In this document: piece by piece, positions 1-10,971 of the stretch
How positions within the stretch are numbered: position 1 is the first letter of the stretch
Layout of the letters: each line of letters opens with the position of its first letter
Assembly (NCBI GenBank): GCA_033239005.1
Contig: BSQZ01000006.1
Span: forward strand, 8,941,662 to 9,005,661
Reading direction: 5' to 3'
DNA from: Lamellibrachia satsuma
Lineage: Eukaryota > Annelida > Polychaeta > Sabellida > Siboglinidae
Length of the DNA: 64,000 bases
Translations under genes and position numbers: made by a program
The notes under the pieces: generated by a model
Seen by the model: only the letters and a program-made list of their open reading frames with translations
What the model was told of the DNA's origin: nothing
Database searches by the model: none

Positions 1-127
1 GGTAACTTGCGAAAGTGTGAATAGTCTTATGTCATAGTATGTATAGAGCCGGATCACTTCTGCCCATTTGTCGCCAAATTTTGACCGGATTTGATAACAA
101 TTATTTAATGGTGCGCCCGATTATTTC
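1..127 (+). repeat. Dispersed repeat R3, left part, interrupted by a LINE
   Basis: The first ~100 bases (ggtaacttgcgaaagtgtga..., then tagagccgga...) match 38645-38730 (ggtaacctgcgacagtgaat..., tctagagccgga...) in the same order and strand. The family continues after the LINE fragment at about 560-705. No coding potential is seen. Class unknown. The left end may lie outside the window. Confidence 0.6.
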
Positions 128-565
128 AACGAAACACAATTTAACAAGATTTAACAAGATTTGCCATCCAAGCCAAAGGCCCAGATGGCAAGTGGACAAG
201 GAAGCCATTGGCTTATCGAGAGTCCAACAATGTTCACGTACTTATAACCCGCCCTCCTGATATATGTGTCAACCTTGTTTTTAAACATATTCACGCTGCT
301 AGCAGTTACACAATATGTAGACAATTTGTTCCATTCATTTATTGTCCTCTGTGAGAACGAGTGCTTCCTGATGTCCAATCTACATTGATCCTTTACTAAT
401 TTTACCTCATGTCCTCTAGTTCTGCTATCCTTCTTGAGTGAGAAAAACATATTTCTATCAATATTTTCATACCCGTTCAATATCTTAAAAACTTCAATCT
501 GATCTCCTCTTAACCTCCTTGTCTCTAGAGTTGTTAAACCACATTCTTTCAGGCTTTTTTCAATT
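128..565 (-). pseudogene. CR1/Jockey-like LINE, 3'-end fragment (C-terminus of RT protein)
   Basis: The minus strand encodes the last ~110 residues of the same LINE protein that is better preserved at 57501-58592: KECGLTTLETRRLRGDQIE, then FKILNGYENIDRNMFFSL, then RKHSFSQRTINEWNKLS. The reverse-transcriptase catalytic core is missing, so this is a 5'-truncated insertion, usual for target-primed reverse transcription. The normal stop after RRAGYK is changed (tag to tac), so the frame reads through the 3' UTR to about 151. The 3' end carries a repeated 10-base tail (aaatcttgtt twice) near 130-160. It interrupts dispersed repeat R3, which resumes at ~560. Not functional. Confidence 0.9.
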
Positions 566-705
566 GTACAAACATCTCGTAGTTGATGTACTAGAGACAC
601 GAGATGGGGTAAATTGTACGTGAAATGAGTTTGGAACGAGATGAGCGCAAGCACCGAACGGCGGAAAGACAGCGAGAAACGAATCGGGCCATCGAGAAAA
701 GGCAT
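560..705 (+). repeat. Dispersed repeat R3, right part
   Basis: Sequence after the LINE (attgtacaaac..., tcgtagttgatg, gaaatgagtttggaacgaga) matches 38775-38860 (atgtacaaacg..., tcgtagtggata, gaaatgagtctgatacgaga), that is, the continuation of the repeat whose left part is at 1-127. Confidence 0.5.
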
Positions 706-1697
706 TCGTTGTCGTTAAAATGCCGTGTTGGCAACTGTGTCGCAGTCGAAACTTCGAAACGTATCGACAGCAGGTGCTGCGAGCTTATTGGTAATGCTAA
801 TAAGCCAGCAGGCTAATATCATGTCGTGCCCTCGGTACGCCCCTAGACAGGGTGATGCTGAAACGTGAAATAAATGGTGTTAATTCGGACGCCGATAATC
901 CGGAAACGTCGGCACCTGGATATCGTTTCACGAGAACGCATTTTTCCAAACGCTAATATACTGAGCGCCAACGCACGTGATTAACTAGGTTCCACTGTAT
1001 TCTGAACATAAACTCTGACCTTGCTGAGGATTGGTTCTGAGAATAATTCATCAAACAGTGCAGTTTGTTAATTTTTTTAAAACCTAAGCGTGTCACTTTT
1101 TATTGATCACGTGACATCTATTACCAAGTGACACGAGTACCAATAACTGCCAAGGTCACAGACAGGTGCGGCTTCGAAAGTTATGACGATTCCCACAGCG
1201 ACCACATCGCGTGAGTCGACCTAATGTTGTCCACGAAAAAAAACCCGATTATGACCAACAAAATCAGTAGGTCCTATGATCAACGCACACGATTCCACGA
1301 AGTCGTAATCTATATAAGCCTATTTGGGGCTTGTCGTGCGCGAAGGGAAAAGACAAATGTGGGCAAATAACGCAGTTTTAGAAACACAATCGCATTAACA
1401 CATAAAACCATCGATAATTCTATGATGTTTTTATGTCAAATTGCAAGATACGATTTTCCTCCAACAACGAGTTGGGCTGTTGTCAGTCGTGTGGCACCCA
1501 CACAATGCGCATTAATGCACGTGCGTTGGCGCTCAGTTAGGCAACACCGTAGATTGCATTACTTGCTAGGTCGAAGCGGCAGCATTGGCAATGCGTTTAA
1601 ATGTGACAAGACTGTATATATAAACAAGTTGGTCTTTGATTTTAAGGGAATATTAAACATGCATTTCTAATATTGAATGGCTATGAAACATTGATAT
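706..1697. other. No recognisable feature
   Basis: Unique-looking sequence. Short open frames at 625-816 and 1422-1670 have no family resemblance, no repeat structure and no flanking splice context that I can defend. Confidence 0.4.
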
Positions 1698-4055
1698 ACG
1701 TACTTTTCTCACTTCTTCACTTCACTTCACTTTCCCATAACCCGTAAGGATCGTTGGGGCACCATTGATGACTTTCTAACCAGCTCTCTCCACGTTTCCC
1801 TGTTCTCTACAGCCCTCTGGGAGTCAGCGAACTCCATTCCTGTCCACTCTTTGATGTTGTCTTCCCACCTCTTCTTCTGTCTACCTCTTCGTCTCCCCCC
1901 TCTTACGGTACCTTGCAAGATAGTCTTTGCAAGGCCAGATGATCGTGATACATGACCGTACCACTTCAGTTTACGCTTCTTAACTGTTGTAAGAAGGTCG
2001 TCATATGGTCCGATGGCTTGTTTGATCTTATTACGGACAGCATCGTTAGTAACATGGTCTTTGTATGATATGTGCAAGATCTTCCGGAAGCATCTCATTT
2101 CCATGGCTTGTATCCTCTTCTGTAGATCTGCTGAAAGGGTCCATGTTTCAGAAGCGTACAGAAAGATGGACATGACAAGGGAGCGCATCAGCCTTATTTT
2201 CGAACTGACCGTGATGTTTCTGTCGTTCCATAAGGGTTTCAACCTTGTTAGTGCTGCTGTTGTCTGTGCAATCCTGGCAAGTATCTCCGGTTTGGAACCC
2301 TCATCTGTGATAATTGATCCCAAGTACCTGAAGCTTGTTACTGCCTCAAGTCTCTGTCCATTAACTTTGACCTCTGTGCTGATGCCTTGTGTGCTGTTTG
2401 TCATCAGTTTGGTCTTTTCGGCACTGATCTCCATGCCGTATGATGAAGATGTTTTCTCAAGGCGCTCCACTAAATTGACTAGTTCTTGTTCATCTCCTGC
2501 TAGGCCGTCGATGTCGTCAGCAAAACGAAGGTTGGTGATTGTCCTGCCTCCAATGCTGACAGTGCCTTGATGGTTTTCTAAAGCATCAGTCATTATCCTT
2601 TCCAGAAAAATGTTGAAGAGCGTTGGTGATAGTAGGCATCCTTGTCGAACTCCAACAATTGTTCGAAACCAGTCTCCTATGCTGCTGTTGAAGGTTACTG
2701 CACTGGTGGCATTGTCATATAGGTGTTCAATGGTTCGGACAAGCTTGGAGCCAATGTTGTATTTCCTCATGGTTGCCCATAGGGCCGCATGCCATACCTT
2801 ATCAAAGGCCTTCTTGAAATCTATAAAGACATGATACAGGCTTTGCTGATGTTGAAGGTGTTTCTCGCAAAGGATTCTAAGGTTGAAGATCTGTTCAATG
2901 GTGCTCCGTCCTGCTCGAAAACCCGCTTGTTCTTCAGCGATAATATCTTCTGCCTGGGGTTTGAGTCTGTTGAGTAGTATCTTCAACATGACTTTGCTCG
3001 GGTGGCTGATGAGGCTGATTGTTCTGTAGTTTTGGCACATCTGTAGGTTGCCTTTCTTGGGAAGTGTGATGATCAGTGACTGAGTCCATGGGATGGGCCA
3101 TTCTCCTGTCTGCCAGATCTTGTTGCAGATTGTTGTAAGTGTGGTAATCAAGGCTTCTCCCCCAGCTTGAACCAGTTCTGCTGGTATGTTATCAATTCCA
3201 GCTGACTTTCCTTTTTTCAGAGACTTTACTGCAGCCTCTACTTCCTCACGAAGAATGGGGTAGTCGTCCTCTTCAGTAGTCCGTGGACAGTTTAGTACTA
3301 CTGGGTCTCCGTTGGTGTTGTGGCTGTACAGTTCTGAGCAGTATTCTGTCCATCGATTGAGGATCTGCTGTTCTTCTGTCAGGCATTTCCCTGATTTGTC
3401 TTGGATAGTAGTAGTTATCCCTTTCTTCACTGATGTCAGGTCTTTCACTATTTGATAAGCCTTCTTGCTGTTGTTCTTGCTCAAGCTGTCTTCCATTTCA
3501 CAGCACTGTTCTGCTATCCAGTTATCTTTTGCTCTTCTCATATCTTGTTTGATCTTCTTGTTGACTTCTCTGTATTTTGCTGCACCTTCAGGATCACATT
3601 TTCTCCTTTTCAATTCCCTTCTTTTGTCACAAAGATCTAGGATGTCTTCTGTGACGCATGGTTTCTTTGTCCGACGGTGTTTTCCAAGGATCTCGCTGGC
3701 TGTGTCGGTCACTATTTTGTTGAAGGTGTTGGTCAGCAAGTTCACGTCGGTATATTTGTCATCCAGTATGATAAGTGGTGCAAATTTCCCACCTATCATT
3801 GCTTTGAATGCTTCTGCTACATCAGGATCCTTAAGTTTCTCGATGTCAAATTTTATTCTTGTTGGCTTTGGTTTGCTGATCCTCTTCAGACGAATGTGGA
3901 AGGTTGTCATCAGCAAGTCGTGATCACTTCCAATCATGATCATGGTGTGTCTAGGGCAGATTTGCAACCTAGCGGAGCCCATCCCTCTCCAGGCTGGTTG
4001 ACCACAGCCGATATCCACCAAAAAAAAGTGGCTCGCCTTGGTCCTGAACACGTGG
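1698..4055 (-). mobile_element. RTE-like non-LTR retrotransposon, 5'-truncated
   Basis: One long ORF (1727-4051) on the minus strand is followed immediately by a GTGAA-type tail (1700-1730, read as aagtgaagtgaagtgaag on the minus strand). The 5' end is lost within the last part of the apurinic endonuclease domain, so the copy is dead on arrival although its RT frame is open. It ends next to a decayed CR1-like 3' end (4060-4365). The exact 5' boundary, about 3960-4055, is uncertain. Confidence 0.85.
1727..4051 (-). CDS. LINE endonuclease/reverse transcriptase (RTE-like), N-terminus missing
   Basis: The open frame is 774 codons. Residues ~41-45 (GSDHD) are the end of the exonuclease/endonuclease/phosphatase domain. 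The rest of that domain is absent and the first ~35 residues are probably flanking DNA. A basic linker (~60-240) is followed by the reverse transcriptase (~280-580): motif A FIDFKKAFDKV (~409-419), motif B VGVRQGCLLSP (~466-476) and the catalytic FADDID (~510-515), all with intact acidic residues. The C-terminal part has FRYLGSIITDEGS, FLYASETWTL, KWYGHVSR and GRRRGRQKKRWED, a typical RTE-like tail region. There is no RNase H domain. The role of such proteins is target-primed reverse transcription of their own RNA. The frame is uninterrupted, so the insertion is fairly young, but without a full endonuclease it cannot be autonomous. The clade (RTE versus a related group) is inferred from motif style only. 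Confidence 0.9.
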   Translation of the reverse strand: MFRTKASHFFLVDIGCGQPAWRGMGSARLQICPRHTMIMIGSDHDLLMTTFHIRLKRISKPKPTRIKFDIEKLKDPDVAEAFKAMIGGKFAPLIILDDKYTDVNLLTNTFNKIVTDTASEILGKHRRTKKPCVTEDILDLCDKRRELKRRKCDPEGAAKYREVNKKIKQDMRRAKDNWIAEQCCEMEDSLSKNNSKKAYQIVKDLTSVKKGITTTIQDKSGKCLTEEQQILNRWTEYCSELYSHNTNGDPVVLNCPRTTEEDDYPILREEVEAAVKSLKKGKSAGIDNIPAELVQAGGEALITTLTTICNKIWQTGEWPIPWTQSLIITLPKKGNLQMCQNYRTISLISHPSKVMLKILLNRLKPQAEDIIAEEQAGFRAGRSTIEQIFNLRILCEKHLQHQQSLYHVFIDFKKAFDKVWHAALWATMRKYNIGSKLVRTIEHLYDNATSAVTFNSSIGDWFRTIVGVRQGCLLSPTLFNIFLERIMTDALENHQGTVSIGGRTITNLRFADDIDGLAGDEQELVNLVERLEKTSSSYGMEISAEKTKLMTNSTQGISTEVKVNGQRLEAVTSFRYLGSIITDEGSKPEILARIAQTTAALTRLKPLWNDRNITVSSKIRLMRSLVMSIFLYASETWTLSADLQKRIQAMEMRCFRKILHISYKDHVTNDAVRNKIKQAIGPYDDLLTTVKKRKLKWYGHVSRSSGLAKTILQGTVRGGRRRGRQKKRWEDNIKEWTGMEFADSQRAVENRETWRELVRKSSMVPQRSLRVMGK

Positions 4056-4059
4056 TCGT

Positions 4060-4365
4060 TGAACTTACGGAAGGTATAAGAATTACAGGATACGAAATAA
4101 CGTCAGTGAAAGTAGAGTGTAGATTTGAATATCGGAAAGTACTCATTCTCGCTGAGGATGATAAATGAACGGAACACATTATATAATGATTGTGTAAATG
4201 ATTGCAACGTGGATATGTTTAAAAACTGGACAGTTACCTCAGAAGGGCGGTTTACACCTAGATGAATAAGCGTTGACCTCTTGACAAGGCAATGGCATCG
4301 TAGTCCATTTGCCATATGTCTTTTGGTTTGGATGGCAATCTTGTTAAATCTTATCTTGTCTTCTG
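4060..4365 (+). pseudogene. CR1-like LINE, decayed 3' end
   Basis: Plus strand matches the 3' end of the element at 58440-58690: tgtagatttgaatatcggaaa, then gataaatgaacggaacacat, gatatgtttaaaaactgg, cagaagggcggtttac, followed by the 3' UTR words ggatggcaatcttgttaaat. Many substitutions and frame breaks. It abuts the truncated 5' end of the RTE-like element. Confidence 0.75.
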
Positions 4366-4834
4366 GACGGACCAGCAGATGTGTCCCCCTATTTGTTATC
4401 GTAGCCTTTTCACATTTTTCGAAATGCGCCCACAAATCACTTGATGACGTGTTTACTTGTTTATAATTAAGCGAGGTACGCCTGCCACGGTTGTGATCGA
4501 TTGTCACAACGACGCGATCAACATAACTAAATTACGCATTCGATATTCAGAAGTGAACAGGTGTATCCTGCCAAAGCTTTCATTCCAAAAACCTCAGCTT
4601 AGCTGCAAGAAATATAAAATATTATTTGTCAGTACCAAGTTTAAAGGCAATTCAACAAAAGGTTTCTATGCTAAAAGTCTAAGCCATTTCGAAAATACCA
4701 CGAAGGCAAAATTGCTTACAGTTTTATGAGAAAAAAGTATTTATATTGTGTTAGTATAGTTTTAATTATGTATGTGTTTGCGACGTTAAATGTCCCTCCT
4801 CAATTAAAGGTGCTTCCTCGATTCAATGTTTTTC
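4366..4834. other. No recognisable feature
   Basis: AT-rich sequence without motif, repeat or coding resemblance. The open frame at 4457-4729 is not supported. Confidence 0.4.
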
Positions 4835-5015
4835 CTCATCTAATTTCAAATTCATTTTGCGAAAAAAATCAAACCTACAAAATATCCATTGCAACATGCT
4901 AGCTCGCTTGTACAACATGCTAGCTCGCTTGTACAACATGCTAGCTCGCTTGTACAACATGCTAGCTCGCTTGTACAACTTTTGCATGTAGTATTTTGTA
5001 AATTCATCAGACAAA
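4835..5015 (-). repeat. Dispersed repeat R3 copy with internal 21-bp x4 array
   Basis: On the minus strand, gtctgatgaatttacaaaat, gcgagctagcatgttg, and cgcaaaatgaatttgaaatt follow the order seen at 38745-38850. In this copy the segment containing gctagctcgcttgta is repeated about four times (4892-4975, 21-bp unit), whereas 38780-38800 holds one. Confidence 0.6.
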
Positions 5016-5026
5016 CAATGAAATTA

Positions 5027-5055
5027 CTTAATGTTTGGTCAAACATTAAGTAGTA
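5027..5055. repeat. Short perfect palindrome
   Basis: acttaatgtttg and caaacattaagt form a 12-bp hairpin with a 2-base centre. A second, imperfect hairpin (aatttcaccc / gtgaaatt) follows at about 5080-5102. No function can be assigned. Confidence 0.5.
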
Positions 5056-5111
5056 AACGAAACATTGAAAAATCACGAATTTCACCCTTGGTGAAATTTC
5101 GCAACTTTGCC

Positions 5112-5214
5112 ATGTGATTGGCAAAAGGAAGGAAGACACACCCATGATTGGCAAAAGGAAGGAAGACACACCCATGATTGGCAAAAGGAAGGAAGACACA
5201 CCCATGATTGGCAT
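5112..5214. repeat. 30-bp tandem repeat, ~3.3 copies
   Basis: Unit starts atgattggcaaaaggaagga and ends agacacaccc. Copies are nearly identical. The unit length is a multiple of three and leaves frames open on the minus strand by chance. Confidence 0.95.
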
Positions 5215-5403
5215 TAACCCGCACAGTGTTAACCAGGTCGGATGTCCTCTATTTTGAACCTTACCAGATATAACAACTACAGTCAATTCTTTTGGATGAT
5301 TTTTTTAAATGTGCATTTTTTTATTACGTCGACTGCGGATGTTACCTAAGTTAATAAGTTATTCACACACTACTTATTTGGACAACAACGAACCGGATTT
5401 GCG

Positions 5404-5832
<429 letters not shown>

Positions 5833-5884
5833 TACGTACAGCACAAGGTCCAATGGTCCAAGGTGAACATAGGATAACCTAACG

Positions 5885-6382
5885 ACACAGAGAAGAGTTA
5901 ATTTAACAAGACAAGACAAGTTCCCCGTATATTACCGAACCCCCGGGTGGAGAGTGTTCGTTATAGCGATCGAGTTTCCGGAAGCCGCTGCGGCGTCACA
6001 GTATAAACGCCAGTGGGGCTGCCCACGTTTTGTCGTCCCTTTGATGAAAGCAACTCGGCAATTTACAAAGGCATATCACCCTTGAGACAAATGGCTGGTG
6101 CCCCGCGTTCTGGCATGGCCACCTAATTCGGCACCTATATATGTCTGATCGGATTCCGCTCCTCTGTTTTGAACAGCGTGATCAAGGTTGCCTGTCTGGA
6201 ACGAGACCTCCCACAGCGCCGGCAATTACACAATTCCGTGTATTCCGGGAAAATATTCCTAGTTCAACGACTAGAGAAAGGTTCCTCGAATAACCAGTAT
6301 AGTTTCTCCGAGAAATTCCCGAATGTAAGTGTTAGTTTAAATCTTTTGAAGACGTTTTGAATCTTTCCCCCGCGTCACAATG
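5885..6382. other. No recognisable feature
   Basis: Moderate GC, no repeat and no motif. The frame at 6169-6360 resembles nothing I know. Confidence 0.4.
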
Positions 6383-6434
6383 TCTCCCTCCCTCCCCCTC
6401 TCCCCCTCCCTCCCTCCCTCCCTCCCTCCCTCTT
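6383..6434. repeat. (CCCT)n polypyrimidine tract
   Basis: tccctccctccc-type run of about 50 bases, interrupted by ccctctccccctc. Confidence 0.95.
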
Positions 6435-7400
6435 TCTCTTGCCCGTCAAAAGCAATCCTTTCCTTGATCATCATACCCTTCCTTCCACGGGGTCGTTCTT
6501 GGACCCATTTTACTTGGCCTATTTGTTTTACCTCTAAAGATAATGATTAGGTACATTCTTCGGTCCTGACAAAATGTCCCCGTCTTCTCCCGTGGAAAAT
6601 ATCCCATCGGCAATATATCCTAGCCATGACGTTAGCTTACACGTATACATTCCCTATACATTTCCCCACCATTTCAATCACGCACACATGATTGAACTCT
6701 TAAAAAAAGATCAATCTGTATCGCAGCATCATACATTTTTATTATTGTCCATAATCTACATGACTAGTATATATGATTATTCGTTAGTTGGTTAGAAGAA
6801 AATAAGGATTATCATGATGATAGAGATTAATTTGAAATAGAGTTCAGCTGCCGAAGAAAATGTTATACACATTACTATCTAGAGTACTATGCATTATATT
6901 ATGCGTGTTTGAGTTGTTTTGTTTGGGGAGAAGTTTTTTCTACGAGTCAGCGAGTTATGATTATTTTACATTCAGCCATGTTGTTTCCGCACGGCTTTGT
7001 CTTGGTGTCTTTGAAACCTTTAACCAACTACTATTTGCACTTGTCACTTCTGTCATCGACAAACAAATTAATCAATAGTCAAACACAACGCAAGAAAGGC
7101 GTAGTAAGGATATAAATTAATACATTGTTATCTAGACATTTCATGCCGACTTAGCAAGGCATTCAGACATAATGGAATTGACAGGCAAGAGAGATTTTGT
7201 AATTTAAGTGAGTATAATGCTCTTGGAGATGAGTAACATTATTTATTAAAATGTCCCTTTTCAAGAAGCTAGACAACCGTTTATTTCTAGATATTATTTT
7301 GTGAGGGTTTACTTTAAAAATGGATCGGTTGTTTAATGTGTCAAGCCATACGGAACAAATTACATTATGTCAATTCGTACAGAAGATTTTGAATAGCGGA
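6435..7400. other. No recognisable feature
   Basis: AT-rich and unique. Overlapping short frames around 6860-7115 have no detectable motif. Confidence 0.4.
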
Positions 7401-7401
7401 C

Positions 7402-7472
7402 TCACACACGCACACACAAACGCGCGCGCACGCACGCACGCACGCACGCAAGCAAGCGCGCCGCACACACAT
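7402..7472. repeat. (CA)n/(GCAC)n microsatellite
   Basis: cacacacgc followed by about ten gcac units. Confidence 0.95.
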
Positions 7473-7704
7473 CAATTAATATACATACACATATATACAA
7501 ATGACCGGTACTGGATACTAGCAATCGGCACACAAGAAAAAATTTGAATGCCTGCCTTTCCGATTAAGTTAAATAATTTCAAACACAACTATAACAAACA
7601 CATTAACCAACATATCACCACAGTAGGATACACTTATACATTCCGACGTTAAGAACTGACGATACCCCACTCATGACAAAGTGGGGTATGATAAATCACA
7701 ATTA

Positions 7705-7782
7705 AATTGTGTGTGTGTGCGCACGCGCGCGCGTGCGTGCATGCGTGCGTGCATGCGCGCGTACGTGCGTGGATGTGTGAGT
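7705..7782. repeat. (GT)n/(GCGT)n microsatellite
   Basis: gtgtgtgtgcgcacgcgcgc followed by gtgcgtgc units. Purine-pyrimidine alternation throughout, so Z-DNA-prone. Confidence 0.95.
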
Positions 7783-7789
7783 AAAGAGA

Positions 7790-8400
7790 AACGCCAGTAA
7801 ACACATACATTGGACTTAACAGAATCACTAATAACATAATCAGTCGTTTAATAGAATAAAACATAATATATTTAATGGGAAGGTATAATTTCCTACTCAC
7901 CCAATACTAAAGACAAGACAAGAAGAAAACTAATAGAATCAAACAATCGCCTGGCTTGAAGTGATTATATTACGCTGAGTCCACTGAATGACAAAACATT
8001 CTTTGACGTCACAGAATGCCAGGGATATGTTAAAATAAAAACGCATGCAGTCTCGCACGAAAACGTACTGTAACCGAGTCCAAACTGCGCGAAGTAATAG
8101 GTGACTGTGTTGATGTTGCATCCTGGAAATTCTTTTTATCATATTTTCCGGTATTCCTTTTGTGATATTATGTGTCATTGCTGTGACCTGGAAAGGTCAA
8201 CCTTTGTTCTTGTTCGCTGTTCACGTGTCCAAATGTCGTACGTTATTTGGTCTGCTTGCACTATATTAATGCATTATTATATCGAATACTTGCGATCCTC
8301 GGCACGACATATTTAATTGTTTTTATGTTAAAGTAATTACTGGTCGGCATCATGACCAATGTATGCACCTACCGTGGTGTTGAGGAATTAACACTGTGTG
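7790..8400. other. No recognisable feature
   Basis: Unique AT-rich sequence. A short word at 7796-7815 (cagtaaacacatacattgga) is shared with the island at 5528-5550, but nothing longer. Confidence 0.4.
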
Positions 8401-8402
8401 TC

Positions 8403-8474
8403 ACACTCACTCACTCACTCACTCACTCACTCGCTCGCTCGCTCGCTCGCCCGCCCGCTCGCCCGCCCACTCAC
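8403..8474 (-). repeat. (GTGA)n/(GCGA)n tail of an RTE-like LINE
   Basis: Plus strand tcactcactcac..., then tcgctcgc..., then cccgcccgctcg. It sits directly at the 3' end of the antisense RTE-like C-terminus that follows, so it is most simply the element's tail, expanded. Confidence 0.8.
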
Positions 8475-8770
8475 GTGTATGTCCGTTTGCTTGCTGGGAG
8501 CATGGTCCATCCACCTAAGCCCTCCGCTGTGTCTTGTTCTGTGCCATCGTTGTTATTTCATTCGAGGTGTAGCCCATCTTCTTCAGTTCTGTTTCCATAT
8601 CTCGCCGCCAGGTGTCTATGGGCCGTCCTCATCTCCTCTTACCTTGGGGCTTCCATGTCAGTGCTTGTCTGGGGATGCTGGTTGGGGTTTTCCCAGTATA
8701 TGACCAACCCACCTTCATTTCTCCATTTGATTTCTTTTTCCACTGGAAGTTGTTTGGTCCTTTCCCAGAG
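8475..8770 (-). pseudogene. RTE-like LINE, C-terminal fragment
   Basis: Read on the minus strand across a few frame breaks: RWVGHILGKP, then TWKPQGKRR, a stop, GRPIDTWRRDMETELKKMGY, then TSNEITTMAQNKTQRRA, then VDGPCSQQANGH. This is the standard C-terminal stretch of RTE-like endonuclease/reverse transcriptases (GHxLRKP ... GRPxxTWRRDxE ... AQNRxxWRxLVDGLCS). The RT core is absent. Upstream on the minus strand, at 8771, it runs straight into a 1-kb minisatellite. Not functional. Confidence 0.85.
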
Positions 8771-9830
8771 AGTGTTGTTGCTGTATCATACTTTTTGTTG
8801 TTGTTGTTGCTGTATCATGCTTGTTGTTGTTGCTGTATCATACTTGTTGTTGTTGCTGTATCATACTTTTTGTTGTTGTTGCTGTATCATGCTTGTTGTT
8901 GTTGCTGTATCATACTTGTTGTTGTTGCTGTATCATACTTGTTGTTGTTGCTGTACCATACTTGTTGTTGTTGCATCATACTTGTTGTTGCTGTATCATA
9001 CTTGTTGTTGCTGTATCATACTTGTTGTTGTTGCTGTACCATACTTGTTGTTGTTATATCATACTTGTTGTTGCTGTATCATACTTGTTGGTGTTGCTGT
9101 ATCATACTTGTTGTTGCTGTATCATACTTGTTGTTGCTGTATCATACTTGTTGTTGTTGCTGTACCATGCTTGTTGTTGTTGCATCATACTTGTTGTTGC
9201 TGTATCATACTTGTTGTTGCTGTATCGTACTTGTTGTTGTTGCTGTAAAATACTTGTTGTTGTTGCATCATACTTGTTGTTGCTGTATCATACTTGTTGT
9301 TGCTGTATCATACTTGTTGTTGTTGCTGTACCACACTTGTTGTTGTTGCATCATACTTGTTGTTGTAGTATCATACATTGTTGGTGTTGCTGTATCATAC
9401 TTGTTGTTGCTGTATCATACTTGTTGTTTGCTGTATCATACTTGTTGTTGCTGTATCATACTTATTGTTGCTGTATCATACTTGTTGGTGTTGCTGTATC
9501 ATACTTGCTGTTGCTGTATCATACTTGTTGTTGCTGTATCATACTTGTTGTTGTTGTATCATACTTGTTGTTTGCTGTATCATACTTGTTGTTGCTGTAT
9601 CATACTTGTTGTTTGCTGTATCATACTTGTTGTTTGCTGTATCATACTTGTTGTTGCTGTATCATACTTGTTGTTGCTGTATCATACTTGTTGTTTGCTG
9701 TATCATACTTGTTGTTTGCTGTATCATACTTGTTGTTGCTGTATCATACTTGTTGTTTGCTGTATCATACTTGTTGTTGCTGTATCATACTTATTGTTGC
9801 TGTATCATACTTGTTGTTATTGTTGTATTA
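8771..9830. repeat. 1.06-kb minisatellite of ~20-bp units (tgttgttgctgtatcatact)
   Basis: About 50 variants of cttgttgttgctgtatcata, differing in the number of tgt triplets and by single bases (accata, atcatg). All three plus-strand frames stay open for hundreds of codons because the unit has no in-frame stop, giving low-complexity Leu/Tyr/His/Cys/Val frames. I do not regard these as genes. Confidence 0.97.
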
Positions 9831-10970
9831 ATTGTGTAGCGACACAGTGATGGTTGTGTTGAGTGCGGATTCTGAAAGGTTTCAGTGTTTTGGTGGAAAG
9901 TGGCTTGGAGATACACACCTTGAACATGAGATAAATCAATGGATTATCAATTCAAAACGTCCATTAACCAAAATCGCAGTTTAAACATCCAGCAATCCAG
10001 GGAAACATTACAATTGTCACTGATGCGAAAAAAACCTCCAATACGCTGTACGTCCGTATATCGTGTAACGAAAACTTCGCTTCGGCACCGCCCGTAAAGC
10101 CCGCGTAAATTCTACTTGTTTCAAAGCGTCTGAACAATGAGGTTCCACATTGCTTCATTGGGTTTGTCAAGTGCTACGTGTTTTGTTTAAAGGTGAAAAA
10201 ACTCGAATACAAAAACACTCAATCTTCAATATCTATGTAGGGCCTAACAGTGGTACAAACAGTTAACACACTTGTGTTCGCTACAAACACAATTGCATAT
10301 AAGTATTGATGCCGCTGTCAAAGCATTAAAGGGAACAACAAGGCATTAGCGAAATTGTTTTTTCGTTGCGTACACAAAGTTTAATATTGTATTTGCTATA
10401 TGCCGAAATAAAAAACATGGAAAATCTATGTATAGGCAAAATTATATGTTTAAATGCTTTTAAATCGAAAAGCGCGCTAAAATTCGAGGTTAATGAGATG
10501 GCCGATCAGTGGTTATGTGACGTCACCGATGACAACGTTTTTTTTTCAATCAGCCATTGATTTTATGCACTGCTTCCTCAAGTTCCACTGGCTTCACTGC
10601 GGCGAATGGTGGCGATGGCAATTTTCTGGAATTCGGCTCATTCGCAGCAGTTTAGCGATGCCAGTTGGTATCGCTCACGAGATACCGGCAGTGCTCAGTC
10701 GTTTGCACATTCGGTCGTCAGAAAAGGTTATGAAATGCATTTGTTACATTTAAAATGTATAATAGTTTACACATTCAACAGATTACGTTGCGTTTTATCG
10801 TTATTCGTGATTGCTGATCATATTGAATCCTTATAATTACGAAAATGAGGCGAGCTCAGGTTCTTGAAAAGTGCCCATTTTAGTTTAGTAACTTAGTGAC
10901 ACTATTCACTAATGACAACCGTGGGGTGGATACATGAATAGGAATGATTGTGATGAGAGTAATGCATATT
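9831..10970. other. No recognisable feature
   Basis: Unique sequence. Short frames at 10366-10836 show no family features. A t run lies at 10539-10546. Confidence 0.4.
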
Positions 10971-10971
10971 A

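Noticed and set aside
8352..9850. Cys/Leu/Tyr-rich membrane-like proteins
   Set aside because: Three overlapping plus frames are open at once through a minisatellite with no unit-level stop codon; part of the region is an antisense LINE fragment.
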